NCBI GenBank assembly: GCA_050692055.1
Contig: JBOGTC010000138.1
Location: 1-13,415, forward strand
Direction of reading: 5' to 3'
Source: JBOGTC01 sp050692055
GTDB taxonomy: Bacteria > Chloroflexota > Limnocylindria > QHBO01
DNA length: 13,415 bases
Of the stretch, positions 7,650 through 13,388 are shown piece by piece. Position numbers and translations under genes: made by a program. Numbering within the stretch: the first letter of the stretch is position 1; each line of letters starts with the position of its first letter. A model generated the notes under the pieces. That model was not told the DNA's origin and did no database searches. It saw nothing but the letters and a program-made list of their open reading frames with translations.

Positions 7650-8186
7650 CTAGACGGCGGTCAGCCGTGCGCGCAGCCGCTCCAGCCGGTTGCGCACGCT
7701 TGCGTCGTAGAGCTGGTCGCCGATACGGACGGCGATGCCGCCGATCAGCGACTCGTCGACCACCTCGTTGATCTCGATCTTGTCGCCGCTGATCTCACGC
7801 AGTCGTGCGGCGATCTCGTCGCGCTGCGCATCATCGAGCGGCAATGCGGTCCGCACCTCAGCCAGCGCCACGCCGCGCTCGCGACGAACGAGCTCGTTGA
7901 AGTGCTCGACCATGCGCTCGATGGCGCGCGGGCGACCGCGGCGGATCATGAGCAGCACCAGGTTCATCGGCTCCTCGGCGGTGCCGGGAACGGCCCTGCG
8001 CAGGATGCGCTCCTTGTCGGCGTAGGGCACCGCGGGGTGCTCGGCCAGGACACGCAGGTCCTCATCGGCGAGCGCCGTGCGCAGCGCCAGCAGGTCGCGC
8101 TCCCAGTCGTCGAGCGTGCCGTCGGCACGGCCGATGTCGAGCGCAGCCTCGGCGTAGCGTCGCGCAGCCGTCTCGCGTCGAGCCAT
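7650..8186 (-). CDS. atpH: F1Fo ATP synthase subunit delta (OSCP-type)
   Basis: Peripheral-stalk subunit joining the top of F1 to subunit b. The 178-residue length matches the family. The N-terminal helical domain (RRYAEAALDIGRADG at 9-23) and the C-terminal signature VVDESLIGGIAVRIGDQLYDASVRNRLERLR near 142-172 (the pattern DESLIGG...GD..D.SV...L) are clear. ATG 8186 begins 3 bp after the atpF stop, so translation is probably coupled to atpF; no strong Shine-Dalgarno is visible. Confidence 0.97.
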   Translation of the reverse strand: MARRETAARRYAEAALDIGRADGTLDDWERDLLALRTALADEDLRVLAEHPAVPYADKERILRRAVPGTAEEPMNLVLLMIRRGRPRAIERMVEHFNELVRRERGVALAEVRTALPLDDAQRDEIAARLREISGDKIEINEVVDESLIGGIAVRIGDQLYDASVRNRLERLRARLTAV

Positions 8187-8189
8187 CGG

Positions 8190-8717
8190 TCAGTTGCGCG
8201 CCCGCGCCGCGACGCCGCCGGACGGCACCTCGGCCAGGAACTCCTCGACCAGCCTGCGCTGGGTTGCGCCGTCCATCTTGGAGCGGACCAGCTTTCCCGC
8301 GGCCTCCAGGGCCAGGTCCGCGACCTGGGCACGCAATTCGGCCATGGCGCGGTCCTTCTCGGCCACGATCTCCTCCCGTGCGCGCGTCGAAACCTTCTCG
8401 GCCTCGGTGCGCGCCTCGGTCAGTATCTCGTTGCGCGTGTCCTCGGCGATCTTGTTGGCGCGCGCGATCATCTCGGCCGCCTCCCTGCGCGCCTCGGACA
8501 CCGCCGCCTCGCGCTCGGCGCGCGCCAGCTCGCGGTCGCGGGCCGCCGTCTCAGCATCCTCAAGCCCCTTGCTGATCCGGGCGTTCCGCTCATCCAGGAG
8601 GTTTAGCACTCGCCTGAAAAGAAACCGATTCGCCAGGTACAGCAGGACAAGAAAGTTGATGACCTGAAACGCGAGCTTCGGGAGATCGACGCTGAAGGCC
8701 TCGAAGAATTCGAGCAT
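8190..8717 (-). CDS. atpF: F1Fo ATP synthase subunit b
   Basis: Peripheral-stalk membrane subunit. One N-terminal membrane segment lies at about residues 12-32 (LPKLAFQVINFLVLLYLANRF is the core region), followed by FRRVLNLLDERNARISKGL and a long charged coiled coil rich in Ala/Glu/Arg to about residue 150, then a delta-binding C-terminus. At 175 residues it is slightly longer than E. coli b. ATG 8717 has an AAGAGGAG about 6 nt upstream. It lies 27 bp after atpE and 3 bp before atpH. Only one b-type gene is present, so the stalk is probably a homodimer. Confidence 0.97.
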   Translation of the reverse strand: MLEFFEAFSVDLPKLAFQVINFLVLLYLANRFLFRRVLNLLDERNARISKGLEDAETAARDRELARAEREAAVSEARREAAEMIARANKIAEDTRNEILTEARTEAEKVSTRAREEIVAEKDRAMAELRAQVADLALEAAGKLVRSKMDGATQRRLVEEFLAEVPSGGVAARARN

Positions 8718-8744
8718 GCGCTGCTCCTCTTCTGGGCGATCGGC

Positions 8745-8960
8745 TTAGACGAACATGAGCAGCAGGCCGATGACGAGGGCGTAGATGCCGATCGCCTCCG
8801 TGAGCGCCAGGCCAAGGATGTACGGGACGAAGATCGCGCCCGCGGCCTCGGGGTTGCGGCCGAGCGCTTCCATCGCCTTGCTGACGCCCAGGCCGAGCCC
8901 GATGCCTGGGCCAATGGCGCCGAGTCCAATCGCCAGTCCGGCGGCGAGGTTTGATTCCAC
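8745..8960 (-). CDS. atpE: F1Fo ATP synthase subunit c (proton type)
   Basis: Rotor-ring proteolipid of 71 residues with two membrane helices. Helix 1 has a GxGxGxGxG packing motif (Gly17, 19, 21, 23, 25), the cytoplasmic loop is GRNPEAA (34-40), and the ion-carrying carboxylate is Glu55 in LALTEAIGIYALV. Compared with the Na+-type pattern (Gln in helix 1, Glu-Ser in helix 2), the Gln position is Leu22 and the Ser position is Ala56. This predicts H+ rather than Na+ coupling. The start is GTG at 8960, supported by a strong AAGGAGG ten nt upstream; the ATG nearer that site is in another frame. It lies between atpB (58 bp) and atpF (27 bp). Confidence 0.97.
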   Translation of the reverse strand: MESNLAAGLAIGLGAIGPGIGLGLGVSKAMEALGRNPEAAGAIFVPYILGLALTEAIGIYALVIGLLLMFV

Positions 8961-8970
8961 TTGCTTCGTT

Positions 8971-8977
8971 CCTCCTT
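8971..8977 (-). promoter_or_regulatory. Strong Shine-Dalgarno AAGGAGG of atpE
   Basis: AAGGAGG on the minus strand, 10 nt before the GTG start of atpE, is the best Shine-Dalgarno in the window. It fits the high demand for subunit c (about 8-17 copies per complex) and fixes the GTG start. Confidence 0.8.
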
Positions 8978-9018
8978 CATGACGCCTGCGCCTTCTGGCT
9001 CAGGCGATGGGTCGTGCC

Positions 9019-9888
9019 CTAGGCAGATGCGGCCTCCGCCGCGGGTGAGTCGTCGGCGTGGCCCGGATCGGCTTCGCCATGGTCAGTACCGTGCCCGGAC
9101 GACTGATGCTCCGCGATGGCTACGCTGATGTAGGTCATCGCCAGCAGCGCGAAGACGAGCGCCTGGACGAGGCCGAAGAGGAGCTCAAGTCCGAGGAACG
9201 CGGCCGGGACAAAGAAGGCGAGCGGCAGGACGAAGACGACGGCCGTGGTGAGCGCGAGCATGGTCGCAAGCAGCACCTCCCCGGCGAAGATGTTGCCGAA
9301 GAGTCGCATCGACAGGCTGATGAGGCGGCTCAGCTCACTGATCAGGTTGATGGGAAACATGAGCGGCGCCATGTAACGCGGCTCGCCCATGAGCTCCTTG
9401 AGGTAGCCCCAACCACCATGCGCCTTCACGCCCCAGTAGACGAACATCACGAACGCGATGATCGCCAGCCCAAGCGTGAAGTTGAGATCGGCCGAGGCGG
9501 GCCGGACGATCGGGACCATCGCCTCATGGCCGGCTTCGTCGACGTGGGTGATGCCGATTGTGCCGACGCCAGGTAGCAGGCCGACCCAGTTCGCGACGAG
9601 GATCATCAGGAACAGGCCGAGGATGAGCGCGACGTAGCTGCGCCATCTGCTGCTCGAGCCACTCACGATGCCGGACATGAGCTCGATGGGCAGCTCGAGC
9701 GCACCTTGGAGGCGGCCCGGAACGAGCGACGAGCGCTGAGTGATGTACCAGGCGGCGAGCAGCAGCAGGGCCGATGCGAGCAGCGCGCCGACCATTGAGT
9801 TCGTGAACGACAGCGGACCGATCGCGAACAGCTCTTCCGCCTCGATCGCGACGTGAATCAGGCTTCCGCCCTCTTCCTCTTCTGGCAT
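9019..9888 (-). CDS. atpB: F1Fo ATP synthase subunit a
   Basis: Stator membrane subunit forming the proton half-channels beside the c ring; 289 residues. Hydrophobic segments lie near 30-50, 84-107, 137-155, 210-232 and 236-258. Conserved features are Asn100 in VANWVGLLPG, the essential Arg195 in SLSMRLFGNIFAGE (E. coli Arg210) and Gln242 in LVQALVFALLAMTYI. The ATG directly abuts the atpZ stop (TAGATG), with GAGGAG inside the end of atpZ as Shine-Dalgarno. The unusual part is the tail after residue 260, which is rich in His, Asp, Glu and Ala (HQSSGHGTDHGEADPGHADD) and extends beyond the usual end of the family. Confidence 0.97.
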   Translation of the reverse strand: MPEEEEGGSLIHVAIEAEELFAIGPLSFTNSMVGALLASALLLLAAWYITQRSSLVPGRLQGALELPIELMSGIVSGSSSRWRSYVALILGLFLMILVANWVGLLPGVGTIGITHVDEAGHEAMVPIVRPASADLNFTLGLAIIAFVMFVYWGVKAHGGWGYLKELMGEPRYMAPLMFPINLISELSRLISLSMRLFGNIFAGEVLLATMLALTTAVVFVLPLAFFVPAAFLGLELLFGLVQALVFALLAMTYISVAIAEHQSSGHGTDHGEADPGHADDSPAAEAASA

Positions 9889-10149
9889 CTATCTCCTCAT
9901 CGCGTCGTGAGCGACGTTCCAGATCGTGACCATCGCCGCGCCGATGCCCAGCACCATCCCGATCAGCGTGAAGATCGGGGTCGTCTGAAGCCACCCGTCC
10001 AGCAGCAGGCCGCCAACCAGGCCGAGAATGACCGATAACCCGAGTCGCAGGCCCAGATCCAGGGCCAGCCCCCAGTTCGGCGGCCTCGATGACGGCTCGT
10101 CGCGCCCGCGCCGAGGCGTCTCAGGATCCATCGCCGGGACTGCCGCCAT
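9889..10149 (-). CDS. atpZ: AtpZ/AtpI-family ATP synthase accessory membrane protein
   Basis: An 86-residue protein with a charged Pro-rich N-terminus (1-24) and two membrane helices at about 33-53 and 56-78. The pattern GLVGGLLLDGWLQTTPIFTLIGMVLGI is that of the AtpZ (F0F1-ATPase_gene1) family, whose members sit at the head of atp operons and are implicated in assembly of Fo or in divalent-cation transport together with AtpI. It overlaps the preceding gene by 29 bp if ATG 10149 is used. The second in-frame ATG at 10131 (product MDPETP...) would overlap by 11 bp and is also possible. Its TAG abuts the atpB start. The neighbouring 82-residue protein is of the same type. Confidence 0.85.
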   Translation of the reverse strand: MAAVPAMDPETPRRGRDEPSSRPPNWGLALDLGLRLGLSVILGLVGGLLLDGWLQTTPIFTLIGMVLGIGAAMVTIWNVAHDAMRR

Positions 10150-10369
10150 CGGTGTAGCCCCGCCGCACGCCGGCGCGGATCAGCAGCCAGATGCCGATGG
10201 CCGCGATCAGGGTCCCGCCCGCCAACCCGCTCAACACAAGAAGCGGCGAGGTGCCCAGCATCCCGTCCAGGACGAGACCGGCCACCGCGCCTCCCACCAT
10301 GGGGATCACCATGATCAGGGTCACCTGGCCCAGGATCTTGACGAGCCCTACAGGCGTCAGCTGTGCCAT
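10121..10369 (-). CDS. Second AtpZ/AtpI-like two-helix membrane protein, first gene of the atp operon
   Basis: An 82-residue protein starting MAQLTPVGLVKILGQVTL. Two membrane helices lie at about 13-35 and 42-65, joined by LDGMLGTSPLL, and a short polar tail ends GYTDGGSPGDGS. The helix-LDG-x-L-GT-P-helix arrangement with glycine-spaced second helix is the same as in the next gene, so the two look like tandem divergent paralogues. A typical AtpI has four helices and about 125 residues, so this is not a standard AtpI. ATG 10369 is chosen because a TATACT promoter box lies 32 nt upstream; the frame is open further upstream, but that part has no homology-like content and crosses the promoter. 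Confidence 0.8.
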   Translation of the reverse strand: MAQLTPVGLVKILGQVTLIMVIPMVGGAVAGLVLDGMLGTSPLLVLSGLAGGTLIAAIGIWLLIRAGVRRGYTDGGSPGDGS

Positions 10370-10401
10370 TCGAGTTCGACTCACAGCGGTCGGACGCCGC
10401 G

Positions 10402-10407
10402 AGTATA
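10402..10407 (-). promoter_or_regulatory. -10 box TATACT of the atp operon
   Basis: TATACT on the minus strand gives a predicted start near 10395 and a leader of about 26 nt before ATG 10369. The -35 region is GC-rich (about TGGGCA at 18-bp spacing), a poor match. The hexamer is identical to the one at 70-75. This is the only good promoter candidate upstream of the ten-gene operon. Confidence 0.5.
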
Positions 10408-10503
10408 GCGAAGCCCGGCGGAGCCTGCCCACGGGCGGATGTCCCTGCCGTGCCGGGACGGACCGCGGCCGTCCGCACGCCAGGTGCCTCCGGCGCTCCC
10501 AAT

Positions 10504-10638
10504 ATTCCTGAGGGACTGAACCGTCGGCTGACCCGGCGGGCGAGGGCGCTGGGCCGATGTATGAGTCCTGGAAGACTGAACCATCGGCGGGAGGGCGCAT
10601 TCCAATCGCTCGATCGACGGTTTCAGTCTCCTGGGAAT
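10504..10638. repeat. Three copies of a ~24-bp repeat (two direct, one inverted)
   Basis: Copies on the plus strand at 10504-10527 and 10565-10587 and, inverted, at 10615-10638. The shared core is GACTGAACCrTCG, preceded by TCC(T/C)..rr. The inverted copy has one extra A after CTGAA. The inverted copy can pair with either direct copy. Confidence 0.8.
10571..10631 (-). terminator. Long hairpin downstream of glyA, candidate terminator or RNA switch
   Basis: Arms at 10631-10615 and 10586-10571 give about 16 base pairs with one bulged A and a 28-nt loop. Both imperfect positions are G-U in minus-strand RNA but A-C in plus-strand RNA, so the structure favours the glyA-sense transcript. It begins 52 nt after the glyA stop. 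No U-run follows. Confidence 0.4.
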
Positions 10639-10683
10639 AGGGCGGCGCCACGGGCGCCCGCCAGAGCGCGCGGGCTGCCGCCC

Positions 10684-11976
10684 TCAGGCGGGAACGTCGG
10701 CGATGGCACGCGTGGCGCCCCGGGTCGCGGGCAGGCCGGGCACGGGGAACCGGTCGGTGACGGCGGCCACGCGCTCGCGGATGTCGGCCTGCGCCGCCTC
10801 GTCGCCGCGGGCAGCGATTCCGTCAACGATCAGGCGCGCGATGTCGCCCATCTCTGCCTCACCCATCCCGCGCGAGGTGACCGCGGGCGTGCCGACCCGG
10901 ATGCCCGACCCGATCATCGGCTTCTCGGGGTCGTAGGGAATGGTGTTCTTGTTCACCGTGATGCGGACCTCGCCGAGGGCAGCATCGGCCTCCTTGCCGT
11001 TCACACCGAGAGGGCGCACGTCCACGAGCATGAGGTGGTTATCGGTCCCGCCGGAGATGATGGAGGCGCCGGCAGCGGCCAGGCCGGCAGCGAGGGCCTG
11101 GGCGTTGGCGACGGTCTGCGCCTGGTCTCGCCGGAACTCATCGGTCATTGCCTGCTTGAAGGCGACCGCCTTGGCGGCGATGACGTGCATGAGCGGACCA
11201 CCCTGGATGGCTGGGAAGACGGCCTTGTCGATCTGCTTGGCCAGGTCGGTGGTGCACAGGATCATCCCGCCGCGTGGGCCGCGCAGCGTCTTGTGGGTGG
11301 TGGTCGTCACGACATGCGAATGCGGGATGGGCGAGGGGTGGACGCCGCCCGCCACGAGGCCGGCGAAGTGGGCCATATCGGTCACGAGGTAGGCGCCCAC
11401 CTCGTCGGCGATGGCGCGGAAGGCGGCGAAGTCCCAGATGCGCGGGTAGGCGGTGGCGCCGGTCACGATCATCTTCGGCCGGTGCTCACGGGCCAGTGAG
11501 CGGACCTCGTCCATGTCGATCAGGTGCGTCTCGCGGTCGACGTGATAGGGAACGAAGTCGTAGTACTGGCCGGAGAAGTTCACCGGCGAGCCGTGGGTCA
11601 GGTGGCCGCCCTGGTCCAGGCTCAGCCCCATGACGGTGTCCCCGCGCTCGAGCAGCGCGTGGTAGACCGCCATGTTCGCCTGGGCGCCCGCGTGCGGCTG
11701 GACGTTGGCGTGCTCGGCGCCGAATAGCTCCCTGGCCCGGTCGCGTGCCAGGTTCTCGGCGACATCCACGACCTCGCAGCCGCCGTAGTAACGACGCCCC
11801 GGATAGCCCTCGGCGTATTTTCCGGTCAGGACGGTGCCCATGGCCTGGAGCACGGCCAGGCTCGGGTAGTTCTCGGACGCGATCAGCTCAAGGTTGGCCG
11901 ATGTCCGCGCCTCCTCGTCGCGCACGACCTGCGCGATCTCGGGATCCTCGGTCTCGAGCGGTGCCCACAGGTCCAT
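10684..11976 (-). CDS. glyA: Serine hydroxymethyltransferase
   Basis: A cytosolic PLP enzyme interconverting serine plus tetrahydrofolate with glycine plus methylene-tetrahydrofolate, the main source of one-carbon units. It has 430 residues from ATG 11976. With this start the PLP lysine in TTTHKTLRGPRGG is Lys229 and Asp200/His203 fall in TDMAHFAG, matching E. coli numbering. LIASENYPS, YAEGYPGRRYYGG, QPHAGAQAN and GIRVGTPAVTSRG are intact. The frame stays open to an ATG at 12072, but that adds 32 unrelated residues and crosses the promoter, so it is rejected. TACACT seven nt before the ATG and no Shine-Dalgarno indicate a leaderless mRNA. It sits between rpiB and the atp operon as in Firmicutes. 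Confidence 0.98.
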   Translation of the reverse strand: MDLWAPLETEDPEIAQVVRDEEARTSANLELIASENYPSLAVLQAMGTVLTGKYAEGYPGRRYYGGCEVVDVAENLARDRARELFGAEHANVQPHAGAQANMAVYHALLERGDTVMGLSLDQGGHLTHGSPVNFSGQYYDFVPYHVDRETHLIDMDEVRSLAREHRPKMIVTGATAYPRIWDFAAFRAIADEVGAYLVTDMAHFAGLVAGGVHPSPIPHSHVVTTTTHKTLRGPRGGMILCTTDLAKQIDKAVFPAIQGGPLMHVIAAKAVAFKQAMTDEFRRDQAQTVANAQALAAGLAAAGASIISGGTDNHLMLVDVRPLGVNGKEADAALGEVRITVNKNTIPYDPEKPMIGSGIRVGTPAVTSRGMGEAEMGDIARLIVDGIAARGDEAAQADIRERVAAVTDRFPVPGLPATRGATRAIADVPA

Positions 11977-11983
11977 GCACGCC

Positions 11984-11989
11984 AGTGTA
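11984..11989 (-). promoter_or_regulatory. -10 box TACACT of glyA (leaderless)
   Basis: TACACT on the minus strand is 7 nt from the A of the glyA ATG, so transcription should start at or next to the start codon. There is no Shine-Dalgarno. The identical hexamer precedes rpiB at 8 nt. Confidence 0.55.
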
Positions 11990-12009
11990 GCCCGCGATGC
12001 GACCGGGCA

Positions 12010-12038
12010 TTGGGGTGGCTTTCCTCGGATCGGATAAT
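12010..12038 (+). promoter_or_regulatory. Sigma70-like promoter of the divergent membrane-protein gene
   Basis: TTGGGG, then a 17-bp spacer, then GATAAT. The predicted transcript has a leader of about 27 nt containing a GGGGAT ribosome-binding site before ATG 12072. It is divergent from and overlaps the glyA promoter region. Confidence 0.5.
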
Positions 12039-12071
12039 GGCCATCCGAGCACGCACCGGGGATCGAGACCA

Positions 12072-12575
12072 ATGGACCTCTATCCGTGGATCGTCTTCGT
12101 CCACGTGTCGGCGACCCTCCTCTTCTTCATCGCCCACGGCGCCTCGATGGCGGTCGCCTTCCGGCTGAAGCGCGAGCGTGACCCGGCGCGGGTGCGAGCG
12201 CTCCTCGACCTTTCCTCTTGGACGCTGGGGATCTGGCCGTCGGTCGCCTTCCTCGTCGGGGTCGTCGCCGGGATCGCGGCCGGCATCATCGGCGGCTGGT
12301 TCGGGCGGCTCTGGATCTGGACCGCTCTGGTGTTGCTCGTCATCGTCACGATCACCATGACCCCCCTGGTCGCCGCCCGCGTCAACGAGATCCGGGCCGC
12401 CGCCGGGACGCGCTCGATCAACCCGTTCAGTCGCCAGCCGCCCGCGGCTCCGCCCGACGCCGATCCGGTCGCGCTGGACCGACTGCTCGATGCCTGGAAC
12501 CCGGCTCCCGCGGCCGTCATCGGCTTCGGCGGCTTCGTCATCATCCTGTGGCTCATGTTCTTCAAGCCCTTCTGA
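12072..12575 (+). CDS. Small integral membrane protein (DUF2269/CopD-like), function unknown
   Basis: A 167-residue protein with four likely membrane helices at about 5-28 (PWIVFVHVSATLLFFIAHGASMAVAF), 51-73, 79-101 and 146-165. The first helix carries FVHVSATLLFFIAHG, with conserved-looking His residues, like the DUF2269/CopD-type membrane families. A charged cytoplasmic loop follows (RLKRERDPARVRALLDLS), and a Pro/Ala-rich loop lies near 120-145. ATG 12072 is preferred over the in-frame ATG at 11997 because promoter elements and a GGGGAT site lie between them. It is the only plus-strand gene in this half, inserted divergently between rpiB and glyA. The family name is a tentative recognition; no catalytic motif is seen. 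Confidence 0.75.
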   Translation: MDLYPWIVFVHVSATLLFFIAHGASMAVAFRLKRERDPARVRALLDLSSWTLGIWPSVAFLVGVVAGIAAGIIGGWFGRLWIWTALVLLVIVTITMTPLVAARVNEIRAAAGTRSINPFSRQPPAAPPDADPVALDRLLDAWNPAPAAVIGFGGFVIILWLMFFKPF

Positions 12576-12720
12576 CCACTCTTGCCGCAACGATGCGACA
12601 TGGGCCCGGGGGACGTCGATCAGCCGACTCGCGCCGGTCGCCTCCGCCGACCGCACGACCAGGCGCATGGCGGAGCCGCGCCGCTGCCTGCGTCGCCGTT
12701 CAGCAGGGCGCGCGGTCGCC

Positions 12721-12738
12721 GTCCTCAAGCGTGAGGAC
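12721..12738 (-). terminator. Hairpin spanning the rpiB stop codon
   Basis: GTCCTCA and TGAGGAC form a perfect 7-bp stem with a 4-nt loop, and the second arm includes the rpiB TGA. No U-run follows. It may terminate or protect the rpiB transcript, or act for the convergent membrane-protein gene ending at 12575. Confidence 0.4.
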
Positions 12739-13189
12739 CAGGCGCGGCCTCCTCCGCCTCCAGCCTGGTGATCTTCTCGACCCGCGCGGCATGGCGCCCG
12801 CCGGCGAACTCCGCCGCCAGGAAGGCGCGGACGCATTCCTTCGCCACCGCGGAGCCGATGATCCGAGCGCCCATGCTGAGCACGTTGGCGTCGTTGTGCT
12901 CGCGGCTCAGCCGGGCTGTCACGGGGTCGGCCGCCTCGACACAGCGGATGCCGCGCACCTTGTTGGCCACGATGGCCTCGCCGGTGCCGCTGCCGCCGAG
13001 CACGATCCCGAGCTCGAAGTCGCCGCGGGCCACCGCCTTCGCCACGGGCGCGATGAGATCGGGGTAGTCGACCGTCTCGGGGGTGAAGGTGCCGAAGTCG
13101 CGGTACTCGACCCGCAGTTCGTCGAGCAGCACGCACAGCTCGCCCTTGAGCTGGAAGCCGGCATGGTCGGAGCCGATCGCGACACGCAT
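12725..13189 (-). CDS. rpiB: Ribose-5-phosphate isomerase B
   Basis: Pentose phosphate pathway enzyme interconverting ribose 5-phosphate and ribulose 5-phosphate (RpiB/LacA/LacB family); 154 residues. Motifs seen: Asp8-His9 in GSDHAGFQLK, DYPD at 41-44, GGSGTGEAIVANK at 65-77, and SREHNDANVLSMGAR at 95-109 (His98, Asn99). The E. coli catalytic Cys is Ser67 here, with Glu71 nearby, the arrangement known from M. tuberculosis RpiB, where Glu is the catalytic base. Sugar specificity cannot be fixed from sequence, and allose-6-phosphate or other sugar phosphates are possible. ATG 13189 is preceded by TACACT at 8 nt, indicating a leaderless transcript. It lies upstream of glyA as in Firmicutes. Confidence 0.94.
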   Translation of the reverse strand: MRVAIGSDHAGFQLKGELCVLLDELRVEYRDFGTFTPETVDYPDLIAPVAKAVARGDFELGIVLGGSGTGEAIVANKVRGIRCVEAADPVTARLSREHNDANVLSMGARIIGSAVAKECVRAFLAAEFAGGRHAARVEKITRLEAEEAAPGPHA

Positions 13190-13197
13190 CGCGGCCG

Positions 13198-13203
13198 AGT
13201 GTA
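13198..13203 (-). promoter_or_regulatory. -10 box TACACT of rpiB (leaderless)
   Basis: TACACT on the minus strand is 8 nt from the rpiB ATG, with no Shine-Dalgarno between. It is the same hexamer and nearly the same spacing as at glyA. No clear -35 is visible; 11-bp direct repeats occupy that position. Confidence 0.5.
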
Positions 13204-13213
13204 GCGTCCGGCC

Positions 13214-13246
13214 CGGTCGTGGCGCGGTCGTGACGCGGTCGCGGTC
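13214..13246. repeat. 11-bp direct repeats upstream of the rpiB promoter
   Basis: CGGTCGTGGCG and CGGTCGTGACG are adjacent at 13214-13224 and 13225-13235. A looser third copy, CGGTCGCGGTC, is at 13236-13246. They begin 11 bp upstream of the -10 box and repeat about once per helical turn, so they could be a regulator site covering the -35 region. Confidence 0.5.
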
Positions 13247-13341
13247 AGCCCTCGCCCGGGGCCAAGGGCAGGTTCCCGCCGGTCAGCTCGTGCCTGATAT
13301 AGCTCCTCTAGGTTCGCGGATGATGGCCGCGACCCTCGCGG

Positions 13342-13388
13342 GGAGACTGGTGTCGTGCCTTCCGGCGTTGACCGTTGGGCTTAGTCTC
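13342..13388. repeat. 7-bp inverted repeat with 33-nt spacer near the right edge
   Basis: GGAGACT at 13342-13348 and AGTCTCC at 13382-13388 are perfect complements. The enclosed DNA has no recognised RNA fold. I see no assignable gene in 13247-13415. Confidence 0.35.

Larger units (their letters stand above)
10408..10683. other. Non-coding region between glyA and the atp operon
   Basis: I see no credible gene here. The stretch holds three copies of a degenerate repeat (10504-10638) and a 6-bp stem, GGACGG/CCGTCC, at 10456-10474 upstream of the atp promoter. Frames that cross it are GC-driven extensions of neighbours. Confidence 0.7.

Noticed and set aside
10370..10651. Upstream extension of the first atp-operon ORF to an ATG at 10651
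   Set aside because: The extra 94 residues have no membrane or family pattern and cross the TATACT promoter and the hairpin repeats. ATG 10369 gives a complete two-helix protein.
11977..12072. Extension of glyA to ATG 12072
   Set aside because: It adds 32 non-family residues, crosses the divergent promoters and breaks the match of Lys229, Asp200 and His203 to E. coli numbering.
12600..12720. Minus-strand frame starting MRLVVRSAEATGASR between the convergent genes
   Set aside because: It quickly runs antisense into the membrane-protein gene and has no motif or ribosome-binding site; treated as non-coding.
11883..13136. Long minus-strand frame covering the rpiB-glyA interval
   Set aside because: It runs in another frame through rpiB, antisense to the membrane-protein gene, and into glyA. 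The product is Arg/Asp-rich without motifs; it is a high-GC shadow.
13247..13300. Possible C-terminus of a minus-strand gene (ELTGGNLPLAPGEG then TGA)
   Set aside because: An in-frame TAG lies about 20 codons upstream and there is no start codon between, so no gene can end here without a frameshift.
13342..13388. tRNA-like fold from the GGAGACT/AGTCTCC pairing
   Set aside because: The 7-bp outer stem encloses only 33 nt, too short for a tRNA, with no T-loop or anticodon-arm pattern.
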